DNA of 64,000 bases from a virus. The position numbers and the translations under genes are program-made. Location: positions 1 to 64,000 of IMG/VR virus record IMGVR_UViG_3300034102_002101; one strand, written 5' to 3'. Below the pieces are notes generated by a model that was given only the letters and a program-made list of their open reading frames with translations, was not told the origin of the DNA and searched no databases. Shown piece after piece: positions 14,119 through 21,703 of the stretch (the first letter of the stretch is position 1; each line of letters starts with the position of its first letter).

Positions 14119-15486
14119 ATGAAAACAAATACAAAAACCGCACCTGTTCCAGTTTACAATAACGAAGGAACTCGTGTTAAGAAGCTAACAGCTGAACAAG
14201 AACTAAATCGTTCTGTTCTGGCTACTTTCCTATGGGAAAAGAATGCATACGAGAGCGGAGTCAGCATTGCTGAACGTATTGCCGAACTTATTCCTAAAGT
14301 AAAAGCTGAGAAGGTAGCTGAACTTGCTATCAAGGCTCGCAACGAATATAAACTTCGACACACTCCCTTGTTTATTGCACGCGAAATGTTGCGTCATCAG
14401 AAGCACAGGGCTTTAGTTGGATATGTTCTTGAGAATATTATTCAGCGTGCGGATGAAATTTCCGAAATGCTCGCTCTCTACTGGAAAGACGGCAAAACTC
14501 CAATTTCTAATCAATTGAAGAAAGGTCTTGCCAAGGCATTTACTCGCTTTGACGAATACGATTTACAAAAATATAACCGAGATTCGGATATCAAGCTTCG
14601 CGATGTGTTGTTCCTAGTTCATGCTCGTCCTCTAAACAAGGAACAGGAAGACCTATGGAAGAAGCTCATCGATGATAAGCTCGATACTCCTAATACTTGG
14701 GAGACTAAGATTTCTGCGACTAAGGGTGAGGGGAAGAAAGATGCATGGACACAGCTACTTCACGATAAAGCACTTGGTGGTATGGCTTTCTTGAAGAATC
14801 TGCGTAACTTGACTGAGGCTGGTGTTGACCGTCAACTTATAAAGGCATATTTCACCAAAGTTAATTTCTCAAAGGTTCTTCCATTCCGATTTATCTCGGC
14901 TGCGAAGTATGCACCATACTTGGAACCGGAGCTAGAAAAGGCTATGATGTTGGCAATTGATTCTCTTGATAAGCTCAAGGGAAAAACTGCTCTTATTATT
15001 GATACTTCTCCTTCCATGTGGCAATCTACTATTTCAGAGAAGTCTGAAATGAACCGATTCGATGCTGCATCTGCCTTGGCAATTCTTGCTCGTGGTATCT
15101 GTGAAGATGTTGATATTTATGCCTTCAATAAACAATCATATTCAATTCCTCCACGTTCAGGTTTTGCTCTACGAGATGCACTAGCAAAGACACAGGATGG
15201 TTATAGTTGTGGTGGTCTTGCTGTAGCAGAAGCAAACAAGAATGGTTATGACCGTATTATTGTTCTTACCGATGGTGAATGGCATTCTTCAGCTAACCAA
15301 TCAGAATATGGCTGGAAGCAAGGAAACGCTGCGGACATTGGACCAAGCCCATTGACCGATAAGGCTTATATGATTAACGTATCAAACACCAAAAACGGCG
15401 TAGGATATGGAAAATGGACATCCATAGATGGATTTTCTGAGGCTGTTGTTACTTATATCCAAGCTCTAGAAGCGGATAAGGAATAA
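14119..15486 (+). CDS. rsr: Ro60/Rsr-like TROVE and vWA domain RNA-binding protein, 455 aa
   Basis: Residues about 20-275 form the TROVE (HEAT-like ring) part, with TAEQELNRSVLATFLWE, HTPLFIAREML, ISNQLKKGLAKAF and SDIKLRDVLFLVHARP, all typical of Ro60 orthologues. Residues about 285-455 form the vWA domain with a complete MIDAS (DTSPS at 295-299, TDGEWH at 384-389). Ro proteins are ring-shaped, bind Y RNAs on the outer surface and hold 3' ends of misfolded RNAs in the hole. In bacteria they work with PNPase or in RNA repair. Two Y RNA-like genes lie immediately upstream in the same orientation. A strong terminator follows. Codon use is phage-like. Confidence 0.92.
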   Translation: MKTNTKTAPVPVYNNEGTRVKKLTAEQELNRSVLATFLWEKNAYESGVSIAERIAELIPKVKAEKVAELAIKARNEYKLRHTPLFIAREMLRHQKHRALVGYVLENIIQRADEISEMLALYWKDGKTPISNQLKKGLAKAFTRFDEYDLQKYNRDSDIKLRDVLFLVHARPLNKEQEDLWKKLIDDKLDTPNTWETKISATKGEGKKDAWTQLLHDKALGGMAFLKNLRNLTEAGVDRQLIKAYFTKVNFSKVLPFRFISAAKYAPYLEPELEKAMMLAIDSLDKLKGKTALIIDTSPSMWQSTISEKSEMNRFDAASALAILARGICEDVDIYAFNKQSYSIPPRSGFALRDALAKTQDGYSCGGLAVAEANKNGYDRIIVLTDGEWHSSANQSEYGWKQGNAADIGPSPLTDKAYMINVSNTKNGVGYGKWTSIDGFSEAVVTYIQALEADKE

Positions 15487-15501
15487 CATTGTTTAATTGG
15501 A

Positions 15502-15530
15502 GAGTGTATAAATTTATACACTCCTTTTTT
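15502..15530 (+). terminator. rho-independent terminator after the Ro gene
   Basis: A perfect inverted repeat (AGTGTATAAA / TTTATACACT at 15503-15522, extended by G-C) is followed by six T. It closes the Y RNA/Ro transcription unit 15 bases after the Ro stop codon. Confidence 0.85.
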
Positions 15531-15539
15531 ATTTATAAT

Positions 15540-15932
15540 ATGAAAAAAATATTTCTAGGTGGTACCTGCAATAACAGTACATGGAGAGAAGAATTGATTC
15601 CATTATTGAAAATCGATTACTATAATCCTGTAGTAAAAACTTGGACCGATGAATGTAAATTGGAAGAGATTAGTCAGCGAGAATCATGTGACTATGTTTT
15701 ATACGTTATTACTCCGAAAATGCACGGCTACTATTCAATAGCCGAAGTCACTGACGATTCTAATAAACGACCAAGTAAAACTATTCTCTGTGTTATCAGT
15801 AGTGACAATGGGTATAGTTTCACAATGAAACAAATGATGGGATTTGATGCAATTAAACTTCTAATCAAATCAAATGGTGCGAATGTGTTTGACACATTGG
15901 AAGAAATAGCTCAGTATGTTAACAATAATTAA
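15540..15932 (+). CDS. nucleoside 2-deoxyribosyltransferase-like protein, 130 aa
   Basis: The ATG at 15540 is just after the terminator and a TATTTATA motif; a frame from 15489 would start inside the terminator. MKKIFLGGTCNNSTWREELI, then DYYNPVVKTW, then a CDYVLYVITPKMHGYYSIAE segment match the small deoxyribosyltransferase-like (Nuc_deoxyri_tr2) family, which has a Rossmann-like fold. Relatives transfer deoxyribose between bases or act on nucleotides in defence-related sensing. The next gene encodes a NADAR protein, suggesting a shared nucleotide or NAD theme. Confidence 0.75.
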   Translation: MKKIFLGGTCNNSTWREELIPLLKIDYYNPVVKTWTDECKLEEISQRESCDYVLYVITPKMHGYYSIAEVTDDSNKRPSKTILCVISSDNGYSFTMKQMMGFDAIKLLIKSNGANVFDTLEEIAQYVNNN

Positions 15933-15935
15933 TTT

Positions 15936-16445
15936 ATGAAAATAACCGATAAGTATGTATTTTTTTGGAATGGTATCTATTCCAATTGGCAACCGTATTA
16001 CTTTTTTGATCCAGTAGCTAAACGTGGATTCGATAACTCCGAACAAGCATTCATGTGGTGGAAAGCAGATTTTTTCCGAGATTTTAAAACCCGCGATATC
16101 ATTGGTGTTAAGAGTGATCCGAGAGAAACTAAACAGTTAGGAAGACAGATCAGTAATTATGATGACGGTGCTTGGAGCATTGTTAGACTTAGTTTTATGG
16201 AGTGGGTAAACTACTGTAAGTTTACATATACCGATCCAGCATTACCAAATTCAATTGGTGCAGAATTACTTTCCACTGGGAATAAGACCATAGTTGAAGC
16301 TTCTCCGAATGATGGTATCTGGGGAATCAAAATGTCAGAAACTGACCCATTGATTGAAGATGAAACTAAGTGGAAAGGAAAGAATTTGTTAGGAATAGCG
16401 TTAATGAATGTTAGAAAAACAATAAATTACAACCCATTTATATAA
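15936..16445 (+). CDS. NADAR domain protein (YbiA-like), 169 aa
   Basis: The whole protein is one NADAR domain: FFWNGIYSNWQPYYF near the start, FDNSEQAFMWWKADFF, DPRETKQLGRQI, LLSTGNKTIVEASPNDGIWGIKM and WKGKNLLGIALMNVR. NADAR enzymes hydrolyse N-glycosidic bonds of ADP-ribose derivatives. Some remove ADP-ribose from guanine in DNA (DarT-NADAR systems) and others act on riboflavin intermediates. In a phage the likely use is reversing host ADP-ribosylation defences or handling NAD-derived signals, but that is inference. It begins three bases after the deoxyribosyltransferase-like gene. Confidence 0.85.
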   Translation: MKITDKYVFFWNGIYSNWQPYYFFDPVAKRGFDNSEQAFMWWKADFFRDFKTRDIIGVKSDPRETKQLGRQISNYDDGAWSIVRLSFMEWVNYCKFTYTDPALPNSIGAELLSTGNKTIVEASPNDGIWGIKMSETDPLIEDETKWKGKNLLGIALMNVRKTINYNPFI

Positions 16446-16446
16446 T

Positions 16447-16704
16447 ATGTTAAAAATACTAAAGTTCTTTTCTAAAACTTGTGCTCCCTGTCGAGCATTA
16501 AATCCCATTATAGATGATATATCCAAAGAAACCGGTGTATTAATCGAATCCATTGATGCTGTAGAAGATACGAGAGCATCACAATATGGAATACGAGCAG
16601 TACCGACACTAATTTTCTTAAAAGATGATATCGAAGTTGATCGTAAAACCGGACTACTCAGTAAGGAAAATTTAAAAGATTTAATCGAAAAATACAATGA
16701 ATAA
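16447..16704 (+). CDS. thioredoxin, 85 aa
   Basis: Contains LKFFSKTCAPCRALNPIIDDI with the redox pair CAPC, a cis-proline in AVPTLIFLKD and the helix-strand order of a minimal thioredoxin. The 85-residue length is typical of phage thioredoxin or glutaredoxin-like electron donors for ribonucleotide reductase. The reductase itself is not in this window. Confidence 0.88.
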   Translation: MLKILKFFSKTCAPCRALNPIIDDISKETGVLIESIDAVEDTRASQYGIRAVPTLIFLKDDIEVDRKTGLLSKENLKDLIEKYNE

Positions 16705-16855
16705 AATACGTACAGTGGATTTCCATCCAGTAAAACCAGTAGAAACTTTCCATTCTCTGGAATCTGCTAAAAAATACATGGAATCAAATTCCAACCATTT
16801 CGATATTGAGTTAGTTAAATACAAAACTGAATATTTCATCATTAACAAAAAATAA
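16697..16855 (+). CDS. hypothetical small protein, 52 aa
   Basis: The frame from the ATG at 16697, overlapping the thioredoxin gene by eight bases, ends at the TAA at 16853-16855. It contains FHSLESAKKYMES, a small strand-helix-strand unit. It fills a gap between two clear genes. Function unknown. Confidence 0.62.
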   Translation: MNKIRTVDFHPVKPVETFHSLESAKKYMESNSNHFDIELVKYKTEYFIINKK

Positions 16856-16860
16856 AATTT

Positions 16861-17085
16861 ATGTCTACTAATACAAAAACAACAAAGATACTCGACAAAG
16901 CGGCATCTTCTCGTAAGATCGTTAAATTCAAGATTGCAAATCGCAAACTAAAGCGTGCTGGTCTTCCTACTTTTTCCTTCAAGGGAACGGTAGTCAAGCA
17001 TACCGCTCACTTTATTACAATTAAACCAACAGACCACACCGAGTTTAAGCTTAACAAATCTTCACTAATCAGTGTAGTTGCTTAA
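16861..17085 (+). CDS. hypothetical basic protein, 74 aa
   Basis: Starts MSTNTKTTKILDKAAS and is rich in Lys, with a strand-rich C-terminal half (TFSFKGTVVKHTAHFITIKP). The charge suggests nucleic acid binding. No family recognised. Confidence 0.68.
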   Translation: MSTNTKTTKILDKAASSRKIVKFKIANRKLKRAGLPTFSFKGTVVKHTAHFITIKPTDHTEFKLNKSSLISVVA

Positions 17086-17102
17086 TAAAAATACAAAATA
17101 TT

Positions 17103-17549
17103 ATGGCACTATCAAAAGATGAATTGCAGGAAGCGATGATCCAAGCTGGTATCCCACTTGATCTTCGTAGTAAGGCAATGAAGGTTGCTGAAGAAATTGA
17201 AGCGGACAAGCAAGCGGAAAAAGATCCAAATAAGAAGAAGAACAAAAACAAGTTTACTATTGTCGTCAGAACAGACGATCCAGCAGTAAAGGATGCAATC
17301 GCTTCTGGTTGGATCGTACAAACGCCGGAAGACCAACCAAATCAAGAGTTAATTACTAGAATGACTATTGCTGCTGCTCGTACAAATGAAGCCGCTAAAT
17401 CCAAAAAGAAGAAGATCTTCACTTGGACTGATTTCTTTCAATATATCAAACCGAAGAACACCAAAGATGAAGATATTTTAGTGAAAATAAAAACGAAAGA
17501 TGCTGTTGAGATCGTTTTCTTGGAAAAGTCAGAGATCCAGTTTAGTTAA
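17103..17549 (+). CDS. hypothetical protein with lysine-rich linker, 148 aa
   Basis: A helical N-terminal part (MALSKDELQEAMIQAGI ... MKVAEEIEADKQAE) is followed by a DPNKKKNKNK linker and a strand-rich part ending EIVFLEKSEIQFS. It is the last gene before the strong terminators. No family recognised. Confidence 0.68.
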   Translation: MALSKDELQEAMIQAGIPLDLRSKAMKVAEEIEADKQAEKDPNKKKNKNKFTIVVRTDDPAVKDAIASGWIVQTPEDQPNQELITRMTIAAARTNEAAKSKKKKIFTWTDFFQYIKPKNTKDEDILVKIKTKDAVEIVFLEKSEIQFS

Positions 17550-17572
17550 TACTAAATAAAATATAAACCCCG

Positions 17573-17608
17573 AAACCTCTAATTGCAAAATTAGGGGTTT
17601 TCGTTTTT
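17573..17608 (+). terminator. strong terminator, GCAA tetraloop hairpin
   Basis: AAACCTCTAATT (17573-17584) pairs with AATTAGGGGTTT (17589-17600) across a GCAA loop: 12 bp with one G-T pair, then TCGTTTTT. It lies 24 bases after the stop codon of the upstream gene. Confidence 0.85.
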
Positions 17609-17641
17609 GGAAATTAGGGGTTTTGCCTTTTCGTTTTTCAC

Positions 17642-17680
17642 AAAAAACCCCCAATAATTAAATTAGGGGTTTTCGTTTTT
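17642..17680. terminator. bidirectional terminator hairpin
   Basis: AAAACCCC (17644-17651) pairs with GGGGTTTT (17666-17673), extended by AAT/ATT, with a T-rich tract on each strand (CGTTTTT on +, TTTTTTG on -). It can stop + transcripts and also the reverse-strand structured RNA that ends here. The sequence ATTAGGGGTTTT of this and the previous terminator is repeated three times between 17590 and 17680. Confidence 0.75.
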
Positions 17681-17840
17681 AACTGGTTACAAGGGTCGAA
17701 CTTGCGACATTTTCAGTAACCTTTCGGTCCCACGCTTCCGTTTGTGGACCAGCTATAAATTAAACAATTATTGACCAAACGCAGTGCATGGTAAAACACC
17801 GCAGAATGTGCTTTGGTTGCGTTCGTGTATTTTTCATGTA
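17681..17840 (-). ncRNA. reverse-strand structured RNA with tRNA-like domain
   Basis: On the minus strand, 17754 to 17681 folds like a 74-base tRNA without an anticodon. Its parts are acceptor AGCTGGT/ACCAGTT, a D-arm-like hairpin CCAC/GTGG with GG in its loop, a short GACC-GAAA-GGTT hairpin in place of the anticodon arm, and a T-arm GCAAG/CTTGT with a canonical TTCGACC loop. Upstream (17780-17823) is a second long hairpin with ACCAAA/TTTGGT ends. A TATATATTTATG element about 90 bases upstream could be its promoter, and the hairpin at 17642-17680 its terminator. An alternative fold pairs GGTTAC with GTAACC. Could be a decayed tRNA or a tRNA decoy. Confidence 0.4.
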
Positions 17841-17870
17841 ACATAAATATATAGACCACAAACAAAAAGC

Positions 17871-17899
17871 TTGACTTTACCAAAAATATGTGAAATAAC
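17871..17899 (+). promoter_or_regulatory. promoter of the RNase Z-like gene
   Basis: TTGACTT 17871-17877, eleven bases, TGTGAAATAAC 17889-17899, start codon at 17906. An almost identical element with the same 35-base distance to a start codon lies on the minus strand at 21704-21733, before a decayed copy of this gene. Confidence 0.6.
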
Positions 17900-17905
17900 T
17901 GTTAT

Positions 17906-18733
17906 ATGAACAATTTAATTGAATTACACTCTATCGGGCTATATTCCTCGTTCTGTTACCATAAACCTACGAGAATCTTGTTTGATTGTGGCGAATATGC
18001 TAGTCAACACTTTGGTAACTATATCTATGGCGTGGAAAACATATTTTGTTCACACTGCAATCACGGCGATCATATACTTGGTTTACCTTCGTTCGTTGGG
18101 ATTCGTAACTCGGCAAGAGGTGATAAATTTAAAAGTTTAAATGTTTACTATCCGGAGGACAACTACTCAATGATTGATATGATCGATTTCATCCAGAAAC
18201 GGAACGGAAAATGGTTGAAGTATGCTCTAAAGTTCATCCCTATTGACGCATCATTTAAACAGGATATTGGAAACAATCGAGAAATTCACTCAATTAAGTC
18301 GAAACATCAAAAAAATGCTTTGACTCTTCTGTATAAGATTGTCGAGAATCGTTCTCGTCTTCTACCAGAATATCAAGGAAAGAACATTCCTGAACTAATC
18401 AAATCTGGTGTGGACAAGGATGCTCTGACCGAAAAGTATGCTCATGTTGAGTTTGCGTATCTATTGGATTCTTGTGGGTTTGACTCTTCTCAGATCAAGA
18501 ATGCATCAGAAGTAGTAATTGATTGTACTTTCTTGAAAAAAGAAGATAGAGATGACTTAACCCATTTCTGCATCGAGGAATGTATTGATATTTGTGAGAA
18601 AGAAAATGTCAAAAAGGTTACTCTTGCTCATATTTCACCAAGATATTCTTTCAATGATGTTAAGAGAATTGCTAAATCGTTACCAGACAAGTACAAAATA
18701 CATCACCCAATATACAAAAACATTTATGACTGA
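17906..18733 (+). CDS. RNase Z-like metallo-beta-lactamase-fold nuclease, 275 aa
   Basis: FCSHCNHGDHILGLPSF (residues 47-63) is the metal-binding motif of MBL-fold enzymes, with one extra residue (H50, H53, D55, H56). VTLAHISPRYS near residue 245 matches the C-terminal THFSPRY motif that marks RNase Z. A DSCGFDS segment and a VIDCTFL segment supply the other metal ligands. RNase Z trims tRNA 3' trailers. A phage copy could mature phage or host tRNA-like RNAs, and structured RNAs with T- and D-arms lie nearby. The extra residue in the first motif needs checking. Confidence 0.75.
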   Translation: MNNLIELHSIGLYSSFCYHKPTRILFDCGEYASQHFGNYIYGVENIFCSHCNHGDHILGLPSFVGIRNSARGDKFKSLNVYYPEDNYSMIDMIDFIQKRNGKWLKYALKFIPIDASFKQDIGNNREIHSIKSKHQKNALTLLYKIVENRSRLLPEYQGKNIPELIKSGVDKDALTEKYAHVEFAYLLDSCGFDSSQIKNASEVVIDCTFLKKEDRDDLTHFCIEECIDICEKENVKKVTLAHISPRYSFNDVKRIAKSLPDKYKIHHPIYKNIYD

Positions 18734-18884
18734 TCCAAAACTGATATATAAAATAATTAATCTGGAACCGTATGGTTCTCCCAAAGCACAAACTGGAATT
18801 TCAGTAGAAAATTTCAGTTTCTCAGAGGAAAACGTAAAGAAACACCTAGAAAATACAAAAAACCAAAATGAAGTTAAAAGTTAA
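18726..18884 (+). CDS. hypothetical small protein, 52 aa
   Basis: ATG at 18726 overlaps the end of the RNase Z-like gene, and the frame overlaps the dUTPase start by 17 bases. Polar, with KLIYKIINLEPYG and a Lys/Asn-rich tail. Function unknown. Confidence 0.55.
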   Translation: MTDPKLIYKIINLEPYGSPKAQTGISVENFSFSEENVKKHLENTKNQNEVKS

Positions 18885-19431
18885 ACCGTTGTTTGAAGAT
18901 TCTAAATTGGTGACAAAAGCAAACCCATCCGATATCGGATGGGATGTTTATTCCCACTCAATTAAGGAAATTAAAGGAAATTATATTGTAGATGAAGCCA
19001 CTGGTGATCATCTATATAGCGAACTCAATTACATTGAGTATGGTACTGGATTGGCAATCCAACCAGAACAAGAAATAAACTTTAATTCCCCGTTTGGTGG
19101 GATTACTAAATACTTCTCGTTCTTAGCACCAAGATCATCCCTAAGTAAATATAAGCTGTCACAAGCAAATTCAATAGGTGTTATTGATGTTGGGTACAAT
19201 GGAGAACTATTGATTCGCCATCGATATGAATTCAATCCATGTGATTTGGTTATCCGAGAGGGTCTTATTTATGGTAGAATCAACAAGGAGAAGATATATA
19301 AAATTGGTGATGCTATAGGCCAGATTCTTGTGATGGAACAAGTTCCGGTAAACATAGAAGTTGTCCAATGTTTGGATAAAACCGATAGAGGAAATGGTGG
19401 ACACGGATCGAGTGGCGGAAATTCTGTTTAA
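18868..19431 (+). CDS. dut: dUTPase, 187 aa
   Basis: All five dUTPase motifs are present in order: SDIGWDVYS (21-29), APRSSLSKY (87-95), SIGVIDVGYNGEL with the catalytic Asp (102-114), GDAIGQILV (147-155) and the P-loop-like RGNGGHGSSG (174-183). The enzyme cleaves dUTP to dUMP and pyrophosphate, keeping uracil out of phage DNA and feeding dTMP synthesis. It is a trimer in this family. At 187 residues it is slightly longer than usual, owing to insertions between motifs I and II. Confidence 0.93.
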   Translation: MKLKVKPLFEDSKLVTKANPSDIGWDVYSHSIKEIKGNYIVDEATGDHLYSELNYIEYGTGLAIQPEQEINFNSPFGGITKYFSFLAPRSSLSKYKLSQANSIGVIDVGYNGELLIRHRYEFNPCDLVIREGLIYGRINKEKIYKIGDAIGQILVMEQVPVNIEVVQCLDKTDRGNGGHGSSGGNSV

Positions 19432-19457
19432 TATCTATTTTATACATAGTTATATAG

Positions 19458-19859
19458 ATGGAAGATTGTACAACATGGGACGAGAATAATTACACTTGGG
19501 ACGAAATAAGTCTCAATTGGGAGACGTGTTTCGCTTGTTTTGTTTGGAGTGACACCAACCAGATTTGGCAATATTCTACCATAGTGTGGGGAAAGTGTGA
19601 TGAAATACCGGTATTGGAACCGGTTGGTGATATTGATGTTGGGTATAACATTGCTATACCCAGCATTTTTGTGACCCACGATGATGTTTTTCCAGTCAAG
19701 AAAACACAAAAAAAAGTTAAAAAGATAGCACTCACGATAAGGATAAATTCAGAAAGATACAGGGAAGAGAAAGTTAAAAAAGAAATCGATTGCATATTAA
19801 AGAGTGTAAGAATAACAGAGGACTCGGTACAAAAAACGATCAAAATCTCCATTTGGTAA
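19458..19859 (+). CDS. Trp-rich structural protein, 133 aa
   Basis: The N-terminal half repeats a W-x-x-x-x-x-W pattern (TTWDENNYTWDEISLNWETC), a motif common in small tail or fibre-associated proteins. The C-terminal half is lysine-rich with regular strands. It opens the structural region and precedes a tail-fibre gene. Probable virion protein, but no named family. Confidence 0.62.
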   Translation: MEDCTTWDENNYTWDEISLNWETCFACFVWSDTNQIWQYSTIVWGKCDEIPVLEPVGDIDVGYNIAIPSIFVTHDDVFPVKKTQKKVKKIALTIRINSERYREEKVKKEIDCILKSVRITEDSVQKTIKISIW

Positions 19860-19877
19860 TATGTATTATGATAACAT

Positions 19878-21509
19878 ATGTCCGAAGATTATTCAAATCA
19901 AACAATCCTCACAACTTACAAGTCGATAATCCACATAAGTGGAGATAAGAAATTGTATGATGGTACTGGTTCTCTTGTTGTTATATCTTCGGCTTCCGTT
20001 GCTATATCTGCTTCATTTGCGGAGGATTGTAATTATGCGTTATCTGCTGGGTACGCATTGACATCCCCGTATACCGCTGATAGTGCTTCGATTAATAATA
20101 AAATTAATGATAAGCAAGATGTGTTGGTGTCAGGCACTAACATAAAAACCATAAACGGTCAGTCTGTGGTGGGTTCTGGTAATATAACAACATACGTATC
20201 TGCATCTGGTCAAAATGTTATATTTGGTGATATATTGGCCGACACTTTGATTGCAAATGAATACATTACTATATCCAGCAGTGTAGTATATTCAAGCGGT
20301 TCTACTAAATTCGGAGATTCATCTGACGATAATCACGATTTTACTGGTAGTGTTTTTATTACTGGTAGTCTAGTTGTAAACGGAAATATAATACTTCCGG
20401 TTCCTTCGGGAATTATAAGTTCTTCGAACCAAGTATCTTACGTAGACTTAAGTAATATTCCTTCGGGAATTATTTCGAGTTCTACGCAATTTCCTTCGGG
20501 AATTATAAGTTCTTCGAACCAAATAACATCGATTTCTCACGCAGAAACATCATCTTACCTGAATAATAATCAAGGATTCATATTAAGTTCACAAACAAGT
20601 TCTATTATTGTTGCGAGCAGTTCTTATGCAGAAACATCGAGCTATTCTCCGAATTATGTACTTTTGACGAAATATGGTATTGATTCAAGTTCTATCAATA
20701 ATATATTAGACGGACTGATTAACAATAACCAGACAAGTTCAATGTCGGTATTGAGTGCTAGTTATTCAAATACCGCATCTTATTTAAACAATAATCAAGG
20801 TTTTGTATTAAATTCACAGACAAGTTCAATGTCTGTATTATCTTCGAGTTATTCAAATACTTCAAGTTACTCCGATACATCTTCGTATTTGATAAATGGT
20901 CAAGGTTTTGTATTAAGCAACCAGACAAGTTCAATGTCTGTATTATCTTCGAGTTATTCAAATACTTCAAGTTACTCCGATACATCTTCGTATTTAAACA
21001 ATAATCAAGGTTTTGTATTAAATTCACAGACAAGTTCAATGTCTGTATTGAGTGCTAGTTATTCTTCAACATCATCGTATGTTATATTGGCACAAACAGC
21101 TTCATATCTTAATAACAATCAAGGTTTTGTATTAAGCAACCAGACAAGTTCAATGTCTGTATTGAGTGCTAGTTATTCGAACACATCTAGTTGGACAAGT
21201 AACCTATTTGGGTTTGATTTGTATTCATCTTCTATATCTTCCTCCCTAAACACGAAGATCGGAGATTCGTATGAAACGGTCAGTAAAAATTTAAAAGACT
21301 ACCCGAAGACGCTGGTATACTCAGGAACAACATTATTACATGTTACTCATTCTCTGTCCGATGGTAGCCAGATATATAAGGTCTTTATATACTCGGGAAG
21401 CTATATAATAACGTCGTCATTGTCTGGAAATTTACCATCCAACATAAAAACGAATAAAATATTATCATACAATTCGAGCGGTAGTGTGATAGGAATAACA
21501 TACACATAG
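19878..21509 (+). CDS. tail fibre protein with SQTSSMSVLSASYS repeats, 543 aa
   Basis: The N-terminus (TTYKSIIHISGDKKLYDGTGSLVV) matches that of the fibre at 28587, so both probably attach to the same virion site. The middle holds five to six near-identical units of about 30-34 residues (NNNQGFVLNSQTSSMSVLSASYSNTSSY). These are Ser/Thr/Asn-rich and typical of slender beta-structured phage fibres. The C-terminal 110 residues (SGTTLLHVTHSLSDG ...) are non-repetitive and probably form the tip. No chaperone domain is seen. Confidence 0.8.
   Translation: MSEDYSNQTILTTYKSIIHISGDKKLYDGTGSLVVISSASVAISASFAEDCNYALSAGYALTSPYTADSASINNKINDKQDVLVSGTNIKTINGQSVVGSGNITTYVSASGQNVIFGDILADTLIANEYITISSSVVYSSGSTKFGDSSDDNHDFTGSVFITGSLVVNGNIILPVPSGIISSSNQVSYVDLSNIPSGIISSSTQFPSGIISSSNQITSISHAETSSYLNNNQGFILSSQTSSIIVASSSYAETSSYSPNYVLLTKYGIDSSSINNILDGLINNNQTSSMSVLSASYSNTASYLNNNQGFVLNSQTSSMSVLSSSYSNTSSYSDTSSYLINGQGFVLSNQTSSMSVLSSSYSNTSSYSDTSSYLNNNQGFVLNSQTSSMSVLSASYSSTSSYVILAQTASYLNNNQGFVLSNQTSSMSVLSASYSNTSSWTSNLFGFDLYSSSISSSLNTKIGDSYETVSKNLKDYPKTLVYSGTTLLHVTHSLSDGSQIYKVFIYSGSYIITSSLSGNLPSNIKTNKILSYNSSGSVIGITYT
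20707..21200 (+). repeat. in-frame repeat array in fibre gene
   Basis: Repeated blocks of roughly 80-130 bases share runs such as 'cagacaagttcaatgtctgt' and 'aataatcaaggttttgtatt'. The near identity at DNA level suggests recent expansion by recombination or slippage, which can change fibre length. Confidence 0.8.
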
Positions 21510-21536
21510 AATTCTAAGGAACATTTGAACTTACCA

Positions 21537-21698
21537 CTAGGCTAAAGACTTAGTGAATTCTTTCCGTCGAATGTTAAATTCTTCTTTCGTCTAACGACTA
21601 ATTTGACCAGTTTCCCAATCGAACAAAATCCGAGTTGGGTGATTGTAGCACCAAGAAGAGTAGATACTCAGAGAATATAGATCAATTAAATTGTTCAT
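21537..21698 (-). pseudogene. decayed 5' copy of the RNase Z-like gene
   Basis: On the minus strand from 21698 the frame reads MNNLIDLYSLSIYSSWCY then NHPTRILFDW, clearly homologous to the first 28 residues of the RNase Z-like protein (MNNLIELHSIGLYSSFCY, HKPTRILFDC). It then diverges before the metal-binding motif and meets an in-frame TAG at 21591-21593. The frame continues TKEEFNIRRKEFTKSLA to a second TAG at 21537. The promoter has been copied with it (21704-21733). It may be a remnant, or a short gene built on a duplicated start. Confidence 0.7.
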
Positions 21699-21703
21699 GT
21701 TCT

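Noticed and set aside
15489-15539. A longer start for the deoxyribosyltransferase-like gene
   Set aside because: The extension would be encoded by the terminator hairpin and T-run.
21520-21560. A D-arm-like sequence (TAGCCTAGTGGTAAG) on the minus strand suggesting another tRNA or Y RNA
   Set aside because: The D-stem does not pair, no T-arm with complementary stem is nearby, and the stretch is read through by the decayed RNase Z-type frame.
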